A stretch of DNA of 64,000 bases from Allosaccharopolyspora coralli (GCF_009664835.1 NZ_CP045929.1:3782001-3846000), one strand, 5' to 3'; counted from the stretch's first letter, positions 17,997-27,366 are shown. Notes: generated from the letters alone by a model not told the origin. Translations and numbers: made by a program.

Positions 17997-18944
17997 ATGG
18001 GCGTGGAGTCGGTCACCGAGTTCGACGTCGTCGCAGGGGACGGCACCAGCGTTCGGGCGTGGGAGCATCGCGACGACACCGCAGAGCCGTCCACCGTGCT
18101 GTGGTGCCCCGGTCTCGGCGCGACCCCGGAGGCCTGGCCCGACCTGCTCGAATCGGGAGCCGTCTCGCACGTGGTGAGCTGGTATCACCGGGGCACGTTC
18201 GGCTCAGCGCGACCGGCGGTGCCCAGCCGCATCACGCTCGCCGAGCACGTCGACGACGCGCTCGCCGTGCTGGACCGCGCCGGGGTCGCGCGCTGCACGG
18301 TCGTGGGGTGGTCGGTCGGTGTCGGGGTGGCCGCGGAACTGGCGCGCAGGCGGCCGGACCGCGTGTCCGGGTTGTTGTTGATCGCGGGCACTCCGGGAGC
18401 AGGGTTCGAGGCGATGTTCGGCACGCTCGGGGTTCCTGCACCGTTGCGCCCACTCCTCGCCTCCACCGGCGCCATGTCGCTGCGGCTGCTCGGTCCGGCG
18501 CTGGACTCCGTCTTGCACCGCATGCCAGCCACGGAGCTGTCGGCGCGCTTGTTGCAGCACAGCGGTTTCATGCGGCCAGGCGCCGACCCGGAGCGCGTCA
18601 CCGCCGCGATGCGGCGCTTCCTGCGGCACGACTGGGGCTGGTACTTCACGCTGGCCTTGGCGACCGGGCTCGCCGCCGCCGTTCCGCTGAACGCGGTGCG
18701 TTGCCCGATCACGTTGGTCGTCGGCCGCCACGATCTGCTGTCGGACACGCCGCGCGCGGTGGCGTCGGTGGCCGGGCTCGCACAGGCGCGGGTACGCATC
18801 TTCGACACCTCCCATTTCGTCCCGCTCGAAGCTCCTGCCGAGCTGCGGGACGAGCTGACCCTGCTGTTGCGGCGCGAGTTCGCGGTCGACTGCGCGAGGC
18901 TCGGCCTGGTTCCCGAGGACCTGCCCGCACTCGAGACGGACTAG
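17997..18944 (+). CDS. Alpha/beta hydrolase
   Basis: 315 aa alpha/beta-fold hydrolase. The nucleophile elbow is VVGWSVGVG (GxSxG), the acid is probably the Asp in VVGRHDLLSD, and the histidine lies in DTSHFVPLEAP. The oxyanion region is WCPGLGATPEAW. No lid signature allows a substrate call; it could be an esterase or a pimeloyl-ester-type carboxylesterase. The ATG at 17997 has CAGAAT 6 nt upstream and no Shine-Dalgarno, so a leaderless mRNA is likely. Divergent from the DoxX gene and followed by the LppZ-like gene. Confidence 0.88.
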   Translation: MGVESVTEFDVVAGDGTSVRAWEHRDDTAEPSTVLWCPGLGATPEAWPDLLESGAVSHVVSWYHRGTFGSARPAVPSRITLAEHVDDALAVLDRAGVARCTVVGWSVGVGVAAELARRRPDRVSGLLLIAGTPGAGFEAMFGTLGVPAPLRPLLASTGAMSLRLLGPALDSVLHRMPATELSARLLQHSGFMRPGADPERVTAAMRRFLRHDWGWYFTLALATGLAAAVPLNAVRCPITLVVGRHDLLSDTPRAVASVAGLAQARVRIFDTSHFVPLEAPAELRDELTLLLRREFAVDCARLGLVPEDLPALETD

Positions 18945-19006
18945 CCGGTTCACCGAACCGGACGTCTCACCCCGCGTTCACCGGGGAATGGATACCCTCG
19001 GGCCTC

Positions 19007-20179
19007 GTGGCAGCCACTTCTGAGCGCATTCGCCGACTCCGCGCGGTGCTCGGCGTTCTCGTCGCGTCCGGCGCGCTGCTGGTCGGCTGCGCACAGTTTC
19101 CCGACCAGCACCCGACGAACTGGCGGGAACAGCCGTCGTTGGAACCGCAAGCGGGACCACAACCGTCGGTCGAGGGGCAGGAGCCGCCACCGCCGGAGCA
19201 GGGCAGCGACCCCGGCCAGCAGCAGCCTCCGCCGCCGGAAGGCTGTGCGGACCCGGACACCGCTGTCGTCGCGACCTGCCTCGCCCCGGTCGGGGCGGTC
19301 GCGGTTCTGCCGGACGGACAGGGCGCGCTGGTCGCCGAACGCGACACAGGACGCATCCTGCGGGTTCAGCAGGACGCCGAGCCGCTGGAGATCGCGCGGA
19401 TCCCGGTCGACACGGCGGGCGGTGGTGGACTCACGGGGCTGGCGCTGTCCCCGTCCTACTTCGAGGACGAACTGATCTACGCCTACGCCTCGACGCCGAC
19501 GGAGAACCAGGTGGTCCGGATCGCGCCGGGCGACCGGCCGAAGCCGATCCTCACCGGCATCCCGAAGGGCGCGTCGAACAACGGGGGCTCGCTGTTCTCC
19601 GACCCGGGTGGTGCGCTCATCGTCGCGACCGGGGACACCGGGTCCGTGGAGGCGGCGCGCGACCCGAACTCATTGGCGGGCAAGGTGCTGCGGATCGACG
19701 GTTTCGGAGGGCCCGCCGAGGCGAATCCGACGCCCGGCTCGCCGGTCGTGAGCTCCGGTCTCGCCTCCCCCGGCGGGATCTGCGGTGCCGCCGGGGGGTC
19801 GTATTGGGTGACCGACCGCGGCGGGCCGCAGGACGCGCTGCACCGGGTGACGCCCGGGGAGCCGATCGGCACTCCGGCATGGACGTGGCCGGACCGGCCG
19901 GGCGTGAGCGGGTGCGCCGCAGCGCCGGGAACGGTGCTGGTGTCGTTGAGCAACGCCTCGGCGTTGTACTCGCTGAACCCGGGACCGGGAGGAACGTTCA
20001 CCGGCCAGCCCACCAAGGTCATGGAGAACACCTACGGCCGGTTCAGTGCCGCCGCGCTCGCGCCGGACGGGTTGTTGTGGCTGGGAACCGTGAACAAGGC
20101 TGGCGGCGAGCCCGTGTCCAGCGACGACCGCGTCATCCGAATCGAGCCCCCCTCAGGAGGGTCGGCAGGCAAGGATTGA
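19007..20179 (+). CDS. Lipoprotein, glucose/sorbosone dehydrogenase family (LppZ-like)
   Basis: 390 aa. The signal peptide ends in the lipobox LVGC (about residues 22-25 from the GTG), followed by a Pro/Gln/Glu-rich linker of about 50 residues. The body is a six-bladed beta-propeller of the PQQ-dependent sugar dehydrogenase type (GGGGLTGLALSPSYFEDELIY, FGGPAEANPTPGSP). Order and type match mycobacterial LppZ (Rv3006). It is probably anchored on the outer face of the membrane; catalytic activity is unproven for this subgroup. The GTG at 19007 has TACCCT 8 nt upstream. The last 21 bases of the gene belong to a 66-bp sequence that is duplicated downstream. Confidence 0.88.
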   Translation: MAATSERIRRLRAVLGVLVASGALLVGCAQFPDQHPTNWREQPSLEPQAGPQPSVEGQEPPPPEQGSDPGQQQPPPPEGCADPDTAVVATCLAPVGAVAVLPDGQGALVAERDTGRILRVQQDAEPLEIARIPVDTAGGGGLTGLALSPSYFEDELIYAYASTPTENQVVRIAPGDRPKPILTGIPKGASNNGGSLFSDPGGALIVATGDTGSVEAARDPNSLAGKVLRIDGFGGPAEANPTPGSPVVSSGLASPGGICGAAGGSYWVTDRGGPQDALHRVTPGEPIGTPAWTWPDRPGVSGCAAAPGTVLVSLSNASALYSLNPGPGGTFTGQPTKVMENTYGRFSAAALAPDGLLWLGTVNKAGGEPVSSDDRVIRIEPPSGGSAGKD

Positions 20180-20195
20180 TCAGTCCCTCCTGAGG
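20151..20195 (+). terminator. Hairpin across the lppZ-like stop codon
   Basis: Arms CCTCAGGAGGG (20151-20161) and CCCTCCTGAGG (20185-20195) enclose the TGA stop. The right arm occurs again at 20278-20288 inside the duplicated segment. Confidence 0.6.
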
Positions 20196-20319
20196 CACAT
20201 GACCGCGGCGCGCAACGCCTCCATGGGGGGCGGTGGTCGGGCGACGGGCGGGCGGGTCGGCAGGCAAGGATTGATCAGTCCCTCCTGAGGCCAGTAACCG
20301 CGGCGCGCAACGCCTCCAT
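20159..20319. repeat. 66-bp direct duplication of the lppZ-like gene end
   Basis: Bases 20159-20224 and 20254-20319 are nearly identical, differing at a few positions near TGAGGC. Each starts at GGGTCGGCAGGCAAGG and ends at CGCCTCCAT. The first copy includes the last codons and stop of the lipoprotein gene; the second is non-coding. A 29-base GC-rich spacer separates them. Confidence 0.9.
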
Positions 20320-20481
20320 CAGAGGGCATTTGGGAACTGGCTTTTGTGCCCGTAGGGCACGCCTCGCAAGGCAGGGGTTCTCGCCGCGTACGTGTGGTAC
20401 TCAAGAGGACCCCAACGCGGCGAGGCGCGAACTGGGGCGGCGGTACCGGACCACCCCACCCAAGTTCCACAATGTCCTCTG
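20320..20481. repeat. Family-E element, deleted copy (162 bp)
   Basis: Same ends and 3' half as 9999-10214 with very few differences, but 54 internal bases are missing between GTAGGGCAC and GCCTCGCAAGGC. It fills the gap between the convergent lipoprotein and mce genes. Confidence 0.85.
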
Positions 20482-20675
20482 AGGCAGGCGATGGGGGCGA
20501 CGAGCGTGCCCGTCAGGGGCGGCAGCCTTCGGGGTTGACGGGACCCACGGCCGGTGGAAGCAGGCCGCAGACGTAGACGTCGATCCACCGCCCGTTGCCC
20601 ATGGTGTTGCTGAACAGGCGGAACAGTGGCTCGATCTTGTCGATGCTCTGTCTCAGAGCCTGTCTTTGATCTTGG

Positions 20676-21533
20676 TTAGGGGGTGGGGGCCCGCGTTTGT
20701 GGGCGGGTCAGTCGTCGGCTCATCGTAGTGATCATGGCCCAGTTGATGAAGGCCTCGGAGTGTTCGGGGAGGCGTTCGTAGTCGCGGGTGTTGCGGCGGG
20801 CTTGGCTGATCCAGGCGAAGGTTCGTTCGACGACCCATCGGCGGTGCAGGGGCACGAACCCGGTTTGTTCGGCGAGTTTTTTCACGATCTCGACGGTGAT
20901 GCCCAGGGTTGTTTTCGCCCAGGTCAGCAGGGTTCCGGTGTAGCCGCCGTCGGCCCAGATGTGGCGCACCCTGTGGTGGGCGCGGTGCAGCAGCGACAGC
21001 AGAGGGCGCCCGGCGGGCCGGTCCTGCAAGTTGGCGGCGGTGACCATGACGACCAGCAGCAGTCCCATGGTGTCCACGGCGATGTGGCGTTTGCGGCCGT
21101 TGACCTTCTTGCCGGCGTCGTAGCCGCGGGTGGAGTCACCGACTGTTTCGGCGGCGCGCACCGATTGCGCGTCGATGGCGGCTGCGGTGGGCCGCGGGCG
21201 CCGGCCGGCCTGCTGGCGGACCTGTTCACGCAGCGCATCACGCATTATTTCCACCGTGCCGTTCTCGCGCCAGCGAGCGAAAAAGCCGTACACGGTCTTG
21301 CAGGGCGGAAAGTCCACGGGAAGCGCGCGCCATTTCACTCCGTTGTCGGTGACGTAGCGGATCGCGTCGACGATGTCGCGGCGGTGGTGCTTCTCCGGAC
21401 GCCCCCCGGCCGGGCTGGCACACGCCGCCGTGGGCAGCAGTGGTTCGATCACTGCCCACTCGGCGTCCGTCATGTCCGACGGGTAGCGGCGAATGCGGGC
21501 CGATGCGCTGGACGAAGGCGTCGTGGGGTACAA
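20676..21533 (-). CDS. IS5-family transposase (DDE)
   Basis: 285 aa, apparently intact. The N-terminal DUF4096 region reads YPSDMTDAEWAVIEPLLP. The DDE catalytic core follows: Asp in AAIDAQSVR, Asp in IWADGGYTG, and Glu in RRWVVERTFAWI with the downstream basic residues. Probable start TTG at 21533; an internal ATG at MTDAEW is less likely because it would lose conserved sequence. The IS427/IS1031 type is suggested by size and single-frame structure. Confidence 0.93.
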   Translation of the reverse strand: MYPTTPSSSASARIRRYPSDMTDAEWAVIEPLLPTAACASPAGGRPEKHHRRDIVDAIRYVTDNGVKWRALPVDFPPCKTVYGFFARWRENGTVEIMRDALREQVRQQAGRRPRPTAAAIDAQSVRAAETVGDSTRGYDAGKKVNGRKRHIAVDTMGLLLVVMVTAANLQDRPAGRPLLSLLHRAHHRVRHIWADGGYTGTLLTWAKTTLGITVEIVKKLAEQTGFVPLHRRWVVERTFAWISQARRNTRDYERLPEHSEAFINWAMITTMSRRLTRPQTRAPTP

Positions 21534-21541
21534 ACTGAGTC

Positions 21542-21594
21542 GGGCCTCTGCTGTTAGTGATCATGACTGGCATCACGATCACTAGCAGAGGCCC
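21542..21594. other. Hairpin between IS right end and transposase start
   Basis: Arms GGGCCTCTGCT and AGCAGAGGCCC with inner pairing AGTGATC/GATCACT. It lies upstream of the transposase inside the element. It could be a shield against transcription from the host gene. Confidence 0.6.
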
Positions 21595-22500
21595 TTCACA
21601 TGCCCACCACCGGGATCCAAGACAGCCTCTCAGGTTCTGTTCGTTGCGGGCCAGTTGTCCGGCTACCCGCTCCAGCGCGCCTAAGGTCGGGCCGAGCTGC
21701 TGCTGGTTGTCGTCGACGAGGCCGCCGAGTTCGGCGCTGAGCTCCCGGGTGCCGTCGAGGAGTGTGGCGACGGACTCGCGACGGTCCCGTAGTTCACCGA
21801 GTAGCAGGTTCCCGTCGGCGAGGAGTCGTTCGAACTCGGCGTTGCGGTCGGCGACGGTGCCGCTCACCGACGACGTCTGCTCCAGAAGGGTCCGCAGCTC
21901 GTCGTCACGGCTGGCAATCGAGGCGCTCAGGGCCGACAACCCCTCAAGGGCTCCGCGGACCTCGTCCGGGGTGTCGCGGAAGGACTCGGTCAGCACGCGG
22001 AAGCTGCCCGCGAGCTGCTCGGTGTCGATCGAGCCGAGGTTGCGGCTGAGGTCCTGCAGGCCGGTGCTGAGGTCGTAGAGGCTGGCGGTGCGCTCTCTCG
22101 GGATCGGAGCTCGTAGCTCGGCACCGCCGCGCGGTTCGACAGCGAGATAGCGGTCGCCCAGGAGTCCTCCGAGCTTGATCGCCGCGGCACTGCGGTCGCC
22201 GACCCATGTCTCACCCGCGGTGAAGCTGACTTCGACGTGGTCACCGTCGAGTTCGAGGTCGGTGACCCGGCCGACCTTCACTCCCGCGACGCGCACCGGC
22301 GCGTCCACCGCGAGACCGGCGACCTCGGAGAAATGTGCGCGGTGTTCGGGTCCGTCGCCGATCAGCGGGAGGCTCTGCACGTTGAGGGCCGCGAGGATGA
22401 GCGTCGCGATGGTGCCGAGGCCGGCGACAGCCGTGGCGATGGGATGCCGATGGTGAGCCGTCCGCCACGTCCGCTGCACAGCACCTTCTCCCCGCCACTA

Positions 22501-22536
22501 TGCCGTTACCGGAAGTTACTGATACTGGCGGTAACA
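22501..22536. promoter_or_regulatory. Candidate operator upstream of mce
   Basis: CCGTTACCGGAAGTTACTGA with a second half TACTGGCGGTAAC forms nested inverted repeats (GTTACCG/CGGTAAC and CCGGAAGTTAC) 22-57 bases before the mce start. It is AT-richer than its surroundings. The regulator is unknown. Confidence 0.45.
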
Positions 22537-22587
22537 GTCTCAACGACCACGAGGTGTGTCAACTGTCACCACGACCGGGTCGCCGAG

Positions 22588-22613
22588 GCGGCAAATTCGC
22601 GCGAATTTGCCGC
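22588..22613. repeat. Family-D palindrome
   Basis: A perfect 26-bp palindrome with half-site GCGGCAAATTCGC. The same core is at 30815-30844. It lies in the gap between the mce 5' end and the gatB 3' end. Confidence 0.8.
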
Positions 22614-22686
22614 TCGGCCGAGGGGGTGGTGACGCGGCGTCGACGTGGAGAGGAAGTAAGAAACCCGAAGGTGCACGGGCAGCAGT

Positions 22687-22725
22687 GTCGAGACGCCTCC
22701 GCCCGAGGGGCGGAGGCGTCTCGAC
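22687..22725. terminator. Terminator of the gat operon
   Basis: Perfect 18-bp arms (GTCGAGACGCCTCCGCCC and its complement) with a 3-base loop, 56 bases beyond the gatB stop. A fragment of repeat family F (GTAGCGGAACCTCAGCGCC) lies between it and gatB. Confidence 0.85.
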
Positions 22726-22780
22726 TTCAGGTACTTCAACTCGTGAGCAGAGGTAGCGGAACCTCAGCGCCCAGGAACTC

Positions 22781-24286
22781 TCACTGACCGCAGGTGGCGA
22801 GGACGAGTTCGCGCACCCGTTTGGCGTCGGCTTGCCCCTGGGTCGCCTTCATGACCGCGCCGACGATCGCCCCGGCGGCCTGAACCTTCCCGTCCCGGAT
22901 CTTGTCCGCCACGTCCGGCTGAGCGGCCAACGCCTCGTCGATCGCAGCTTGCAACGCCGAATCGTCCGAGACGACCTCCAGGCCGCGTGCCGCGACGACC
23001 TCGTCCGGCTCGCCCTCGCCCGCGAGGACACCGTCGACGACCTGGCGGGCCAGCTTGTTCGTCAACGTCCCCTCGGAGACCAGCGCGATCACCCGCGCGA
23101 CCTGCTTCGGCGTGATGGCGAGCTCCCCGAGCTCGACGCCCTGCAGGTTCGCCTGCTGCGCCAGGTAGGCCACCCACCACGAGCGAGCCTCGTCGGGGGA
23201 CGAACCCGCGTCGACGGTGGCGACGATGAGCTCCAGCGCTCCCGCGTTGACGAGGTCCCGGAGTTCCTGGTCCGAGAGCCCCCATTCCTGCTGGACGCGC
23301 TTGCGCCGCTCCCACGGCAGCTCCGGCAACGTCGTGCGTAGCTCCTCGACCCACTCGCGGCTCGGTGCGATCGGCACCAGGTCCGGCTCCGGGAAGTACC
23401 GGTAGTCCTCTGCGGTCTCCTTGCGGCGCCCGGCGGAAGTCGTCGCCGACGCCTCGTCGAAGTGCCGCGTCTCCTGCACGATCTCGCCGCCGCCGTCGAG
23501 CACCGCCGCGTGCCGGCACATCTCGTAACGCACCGCCCGCTCGACGCTGCGCAGCGAGTTCACGTTCTTCGTCTCGGTACGGGTACCGAACTCGGTGCCG
23601 CCCCTCGGCATCAGCGAGACGTTGGCGTCGCAGCGCAGCGAGCCCTGGTCCATCCGCACGTCCGAGACGTCCAGCGCACGCAGCAGATCGCGCAAGGCGG
23701 TGACGTACGCGCGGGCGACTTCGGGTGCTCGCGCGCCCGCGCCTGCGATCGGCTTGGTGACGATCTCGATCAGCGGCACACCCGCCCGGTTGTAGTCCAA
23801 CAGCGAGTGCTCGGCACCGTGGATCCGGCCGGTGGCGCCGCCGACGTGCAGCGACTTGCCGGTGTCCTCCTCCATGTGCGCACGCTCGATCTCGACGCGG
23901 AACGTCTCTCCGTCATCGAGGACCACGTCGAGGTGGCCGTCGAAGACGATCGGCTCGTCGTACTGGGAGGTTTGGAAGTTCTTCGGTTGGTCCGGGTAGA
24001 AGTAGTTCTTCCGCGCGAACCGGCACCACTCGGCGACCTGGCAGTTCAGGGCGAGACCGATGCGGATCGCGGACTCGACGCCGGTGCCGTTGACGACCGG
24101 AAGCGCACCGGGCAGGCCGAGACACACCGGGCACACCTGGGTGTTCGGCTCCGCGCCGAAGCGGTTCGCGCAGCCGCAGAACATCTTCGTCCGGGTGGAG
24201 AGCTCGACGTGGACCTCGAGACCCAGGACCGGGTCGTAGCGTTCGAGGACCTCGTCGTAGTCCATGATGTCAGCGACGGCGGTCAC
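22781..24286 (-). CDS. gatB: Asp/Glu-tRNA amidotransferase subunit B
   Basis: tRNA-binding and kinase subunit of GatCAB, which converts Glu-tRNA-Gln and Asp-tRNA-Asn to the correct amides. The N-terminal signature [19 protein letters not shown] with its zinc-site cysteines and [15 protein letters not shown] is present, as is the [16 protein letters not shown] motif. The C-terminal YqeY-like tail ends the 501-aa protein. The GTG start overlaps the preceding small gene by GTGA. Confidence 0.97.
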   Translation of the reverse strand: MTAVADIMDYDEVLERYDPVLGLEVHVELSTRTKMFCGCANRFGAEPNTQVCPVCLGLPGALPVVNGTGVESAIRIGLALNCQVAEWCRFARKNYFYPDQPKNFQTSQYDEPIVFDGHLDVVLDDGETFRVEIERAHMEEDTGKSLHVGGATGRIHGAEHSLLDYNRAGVPLIEIVTKPIAGAGARAPEVARAYVTALRDLLRALDVSDVRMDQGSLRCDANVSLMPRGGTEFGTRTETKNVNSLRSVERAVRYEMCRHAAVLDGGGEIVQETRHFDEASATTSAGRRKETAEDYRYFPEPDLVPIAPSREWVEELRTTLPELPWERRKRVQQEWGLSDQELRDLVNAGALELIVATVDAGSSPDEARSWWVAYLAQQANLQGVELGELAITPKQVARVIALVSEGTLTNKLARQVVDGVLAGEGEPDEVVAARGLEVVSDDSALQAAIDEALAAQPDVADKIRDGKVQAAGAIVGAVMKATQGQADAKRVRELVLATCGQ

Positions 24287-24477
24287 AGCTCTTCCTTCCT
24301 GCGCAGGGTGCGGAACGCCAACGCCAGCCCGGTGATCACACCGAGGCCGCTGATGATCGAGTCGGCCAGCGCGAGCCGATCGTTGTCCTCACGGGCCTGC
24401 TTGATCTTTTTCTGCAGGCCGACCACGGAGGCCACCTGCGAGCCGATCAGGATCGCCGCCTTGATCTTGTAGTTCAT
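24283..24477 (-). CDS. Small membrane-like protein between gatA and gatB (64 aa)
   Basis: Unrecognised. The sequence starts [20 protein letters not shown], is very basic, has a hydrophobic N-terminal third and a second hydrophobic segment ([14 protein letters not shown]), with a charged [12 protein letters not shown] linker between. It could form two short membrane helices. Its ATG overlaps the gatA stop (ATGA) and its stop overlaps the gatB start (GTGA), so it is translated as part of the gat operon. Mycobacteria have a different gene (pfkA) at this place. No function can be assigned. Confidence 0.8.
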   Translation of the reverse strand: MNYKIKAAILIGSQVASVVGLQKKIKQAREDNDRLALADSIISGLGVITGLALAFRTLRRKEEL

Positions 24478-25988
24478 CCGGCCACCTCCAGGTGGGGAAC
24501 GCGGTTGATCAGCGCACCGCCGTCGGCGGCGTCGCGCGCTGCTTCGTAGGCCGCACCCACCCGGTAGAGGCGGTCGTCGGCCGTCGCGGGAGCCATGATC
24601 TGCAGACCCACCGGCAGTCCGTCCTCGTCGGACAGTCCACACGGGACGCTCATGGCGGCGTTACCCGCCAGGTTCGACGGAATGGTGCACAGGTCGTTGA
24701 GATACATCGCCATCGGGTCGTCCACCCGCTCGCCGATCGGGAACGCCGTGGTCGGCGTCGTCGGTGAGACCAGCACGTCGACCTGCTCGAAGGCCGCCGC
24801 GAAGTCCCGGGTGATCAGCGTGCGCACCTTCTGCGCCGAACCGTAGTAGGCGTCGTAGTAGCCGGAGGACAACGCATAGGTGCCGAGCATGATGCGCCGT
24901 TTGACCTCGGCGCCGAACCCGGCCTCGCGGGTCAGCGACATGACCTGCTCGGCGCTGCGCGAGCCGTCGTCGCCGACGCGCAGGCCGTAGCGCATCGCGT
25001 CGAACCGGGCCAGGTTCGACGAGGCCTCGCTCGGCGCGATGAGGTAATAGGCACCCAACGCGTAGTCGAAGTTCGGGCAGGAGACCTCCACGACCTCCGC
25101 GCCGAGGTCGGTGAGCTGGCGGACCGCCGCCTGGAAGGAACGCTCCACGCCGGGCTGGTACCCTTCGCCCGCGAACTCCCGGACCACTCCGATGCGGACA
25201 CCGTTGAGGTCGCCGTTCGCGCCGTGCCGGGCAGCGTCGACCACCGGCGGCACCGGCGCGTCGATCGAGGTCGAGTCCATCGGGTCACGGCCGCCGATCA
25301 CCTCGTGCAACAGCGCCGCGTCGAGCACGGTGCGCGCACAGGGACCACCCTGGTCCAGCGACGACGAGAACGCCACGAGTCCGTACCGGGACACCCCGCC
25401 GTAGGTGGGTTTCACGCCGACGGTGCCGGTGACCGCGCCGGGCTGGCGGATCGATCCGCCCGTGTCGGTCCCGATCGCCAACGGCGCCTGAAACGCGGCC
25501 AGCGACGCCGACGAACCGCCGCCGGAACCGCCCGGGATGCGGGTGGTGTCCCACGGGTTGCGGGTCGGGCCGTAGGCGGAGTTCTCCGTGGACGAGCCCA
25601 TCGCGAACTCGTCCATGTTGGTCTTGCCCAACACGACGACACCGGCCTCGCGCAGCTTGCGCGTCACCGTCGCCTCGTAGGGCGGGCGCCAGCCCTCGAG
25701 CATCTTGGAGCCGACGGTGGTGGGCATGTCGCTGGTGGCGAAGACGTCCTTGAGCGCCAGCGGCACACCCGCGAGCGCGGACGCCTCGGTTCCCGCCGCC
25801 CGGTCGGCGTCGACCTTGCGCGCGGCCTCGAGCGCCTCGTCGGCACCGACGTGCAGGAACGCGTGAACCACCGGGTCCACAGCGTCGATGCGGTCGAGGT
25901 GCGCCTGAGTGACGTCTTCGGCGGAGGTCTCGCCGGAGCGGATCGTCTCCGCCAGTTCCGCGGCGGTGAGTCGGGTGAGGTCGGTCAT
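24474..25988 (-). CDS. gatA: Asp/Glu-tRNA amidotransferase subunit A
   Basis: Glutaminase subunit of GatCAB that releases ammonia from glutamine. The amidase signature is complete: catalytic Lys in PLALKDVF, the Gly/Ser-rich [13 protein letters not shown] stretch with the cis-Ser and nucleophile Ser region (DTGGSIRQP). Length 504 aa. The ATG at 25988 overlaps the gatC stop (TGATG); a GTG one codon earlier is also possible. Confidence 0.97.
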   Translation of the reverse strand: MTDLTRLTAAELAETIRSGETSAEDVTQAHLDRIDAVDPVVHAFLHVGADEALEAARKVDADRAAGTEASALAGVPLALKDVFATSDMPTTVGSKMLEGWRPPYEATVTRKLREAGVVVLGKTNMDEFAMGSSTENSAYGPTRNPWDTTRIPGGSGGGSSASLAAFQAPLAIGTDTGGSIRQPGAVTGTVGVKPTYGGVSRYGLVAFSSSLDQGGPCARTVLDAALLHEVIGGRDPMDSTSIDAPVPPVVDAARHGANGDLNGVRIGVVREFAGEGYQPGVERSFQAAVRQLTDLGAEVVEVSCPNFDYALGAYYLIAPSEASSNLARFDAMRYGLRVGDDGSRSAEQVMSLTREAGFGAEVKRRIMLGTYALSSGYYDAYYGSAQKVRTLITRDFAAAFEQVDVLVSPTTPTTAFPIGERVDDPMAMYLNDLCTIPSNLAGNAAMSVPCGLSDEDGLPVGLQIMAPATADDRLYRVGAAYEAARDAADGGALINRVPHLEVAG

Positions 25989-26287
25989 CACGCCTCCTCG
26001 TCCAGGATCCGGGGCACCCGGAAGCGGTTCTCCTCGGCCGCCGGGGCACCCGCGAGCGCCTGCTCGCGGGACAGGCTCGGGCGGACCGCGTCCTCACGGA
26101 ACACGTTGGTCACCGGCACCGCGTGCGAGGTCGGAGGAATGTCGTCGGAGGCGACCTCCCCCACCTTGGCGACGGCGTCGAGGATCTGGTCCAACTGGCC
26201 GGCGAAGGTGTCGAGTTCCTCTTCGGTGACGGCCAGTCTGGCCAGGCCGGCGAGGTGGGCCACCTCGTCACGGGAGATCGTTGACAC
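25988..26287 (-). CDS. gatC: Asp/Glu-tRNA amidotransferase subunit C
   Basis: Small subunit that wraps around GatA and stabilises the complex. 99 aa, with the family pattern [21 protein letters not shown] at the N terminus and the Asp/Pro-rich linker to [13 protein letters not shown] start with AGGGAG upstream. First gene of gatC-gatA-orf64-gatB, divergent from the ACT-domain gene. Confidence 0.95.
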   Translation of the reverse strand: MSTISRDEVAHLAGLARLAVTEEELDTFAGQLDQILDAVAKVGEVASDDIPPTSHAVPVTNVFREDAVRPSLSREQALAGAPAAEENRFRVPRILDEEA

Positions 26288-26375
26288 TGCGGAGACTCCC
26301 TGCTCGGGTCCGACGTTGCTGGTGACCTCAGTCTATGGCTCCCGCCACCGGCGGCCTGGCCGGGTCCGGATGACC

Positions 26376-26429
26376 GGGGCGAACGGCACTTTCGCCTCGT
26401 CCGGTGGGGCGAAAGTGCCGTTCGCCTCA
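26376..26429. repeat. Family-A inverted repeat
   Basis: A near-perfect copy (GGGGCGAACGGCACTTTCGC with its complement) in the divergent gap between gatC and the ACT-domain gene. The remaining 280 bases of this gap contain no gene that I recognise. Confidence 0.85.
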
Positions 26430-26712
26430 ACGCCGGTGCCGGGAGGAACTTCGGCCGGGCATGACTCGTTCGTAGGGGGAATGTTCCCGAGATGACACAC
26501 CGGGAGAGCAGGATGGGAGCGGCGCACGCCCCCGACGACTCGTGCCCGGCAGGGCTCGACTCCGACGGGGACGTGGGATCAGCGGCACCGGGAACGTCTG
26601 TCACAATCCGACACGGCTTGCTCGTACGGTTGTCCTCAGACGGGTCCGTGCGCCATGTTCGAGGAGCGCGGTCGGCGAGGTGCCGTGCACGAAGCTGGAG
26701 GCGTGGAGTCCG

Positions 26713-27366
26713 GTGTCCTTCCTGATCCGGGTGCAGGTGCCGGACCGTCCGGGAACCCTCGGCGCGGTGGCCTCCGCGTTGGGTGAGATCGGCGCCGACA
26801 TACTCAGCGTCGACGTCGTCGAACGCGGCCAGGACATGGCCGTCGACGACATGGTCGTGGAACTGTCCGGAAACCGTCTCCCGGACGTCCTCATCACCGC
26901 CGCCGAGTCCATCGACGGCGTCGTGGTGGACGCCGTGCGTCCCTACGCAGGCGTGCTGGACACGCACCGTGAGCTCGAGCTCGTCGAAGAGATCGCCGCC
27001 GAGCCCGCCAACGGACTGCAGATCCTCGCCGAAGGCGTGCCCAAGATCATTCGATCGGGTTGGGCGATGGTGTTCGGTCACCGCTCCGGAGGTGCCGAAC
27101 AGCTCGCCGCGAGCCAGTCCGCCCCGCAGGAGGGCTACCTCGAACTGCCCTGGCTGCCGCTGGCGCGGGCGACGATCCTCGACTCCGACGGCCACTGGGT
27201 GCCCGAGACCTGGCAGGAGCTGGCCACCGAGCTCGCCGCCACGCCGATCGGCAAGCCCGACCGGGTCCTGCTGGCCGGACGGCCCGGCGGCCCGGTGTTT
27301 CGCAAGGCGGAGGTCGCCCGGCTGGCCCACCTCGCGGGCATCGTCTCCGTGGTCCTCGAAGGCTGA
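26713..27366 (+). CDS. ACT-domain protein (Rv3013-like)
   Basis: 217 aa. The N-terminal ACT domain reads FLIRVQVPDRPGTLGAVASALGEIGADIL, the usual ligand-binding beta-alpha-beta start. The C-terminal half (VPKIIRSGWAMVFGHRSGG...) has no named domain but is conserved beside gatCAB in mycobacteria. It probably binds an amino acid; the target process is unknown. The GTG at 26713 has GGAG 4 nt upstream, and the protein then starts exactly at the ACT domain; the frame is open further upstream. Confidence 0.88.
   Translation: MSFLIRVQVPDRPGTLGAVASALGEIGADILSVDVVERGQDMAVDDMVVELSGNRLPDVLITAAESIDGVVVDAVRPYAGVLDTHRELELVEEIAAEPANGLQILAEGVPKIIRSGWAMVFGHRSGGAEQLAASQSAPQEGYLELPWLPLARATILDSDGHWVPETWQELATELAATPIGKPDRVLLAGRPGGPVFRKAEVARLAHLAGIVSVVLEG

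Larger units (their letters stand above)
20652..21633. mobile_element. IS5-family insertion sequence, about 972 bp, with CTCAG flanks
   Basis: The element runs from 20657 to 21628. Its ends are imperfect inverted repeats, AGCCTGTCTTTGATC on the left and AGGCTGTCTTGGATC read inward from the right (13 of 15 match). CTCAG is present at both borders (20652-20656 and 21629-21633) and the split host gene becomes intact when one copy is removed, so it is at least part of the target duplication. The true length (3-5 bp) is ambiguous by sequence alone. One intact transposase gene lies inside. Confidence 0.92.
20513..22479 (-). pseudogene. mce: MCE-family protein gene interrupted by an IS element
   Basis: The 5' part (22479-21629) encodes an N-terminal membrane anchor and an MCE domain (HFSEVAGLAVDAPVRVAGVKVGRV...LGGLLGDRYLAVEP), then a long helical region. 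The 3' part (20651-20513) encodes SIDKIEPLFRLFSNTMGNGRW...NPEGC and ends in TGA. Removing the IS and one CTCAG joins ...NEQNLR to QSIDKIEP in frame, giving a 329-aa protein of normal MCE length. MCE proteins are substrate-binding parts of lipid/sterol importers. No yrbE or other mce genes are adjacent. GTG start at 22479 with GGAG and AAGG upstream. The insertion must inactivate it. Confidence 0.92.
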
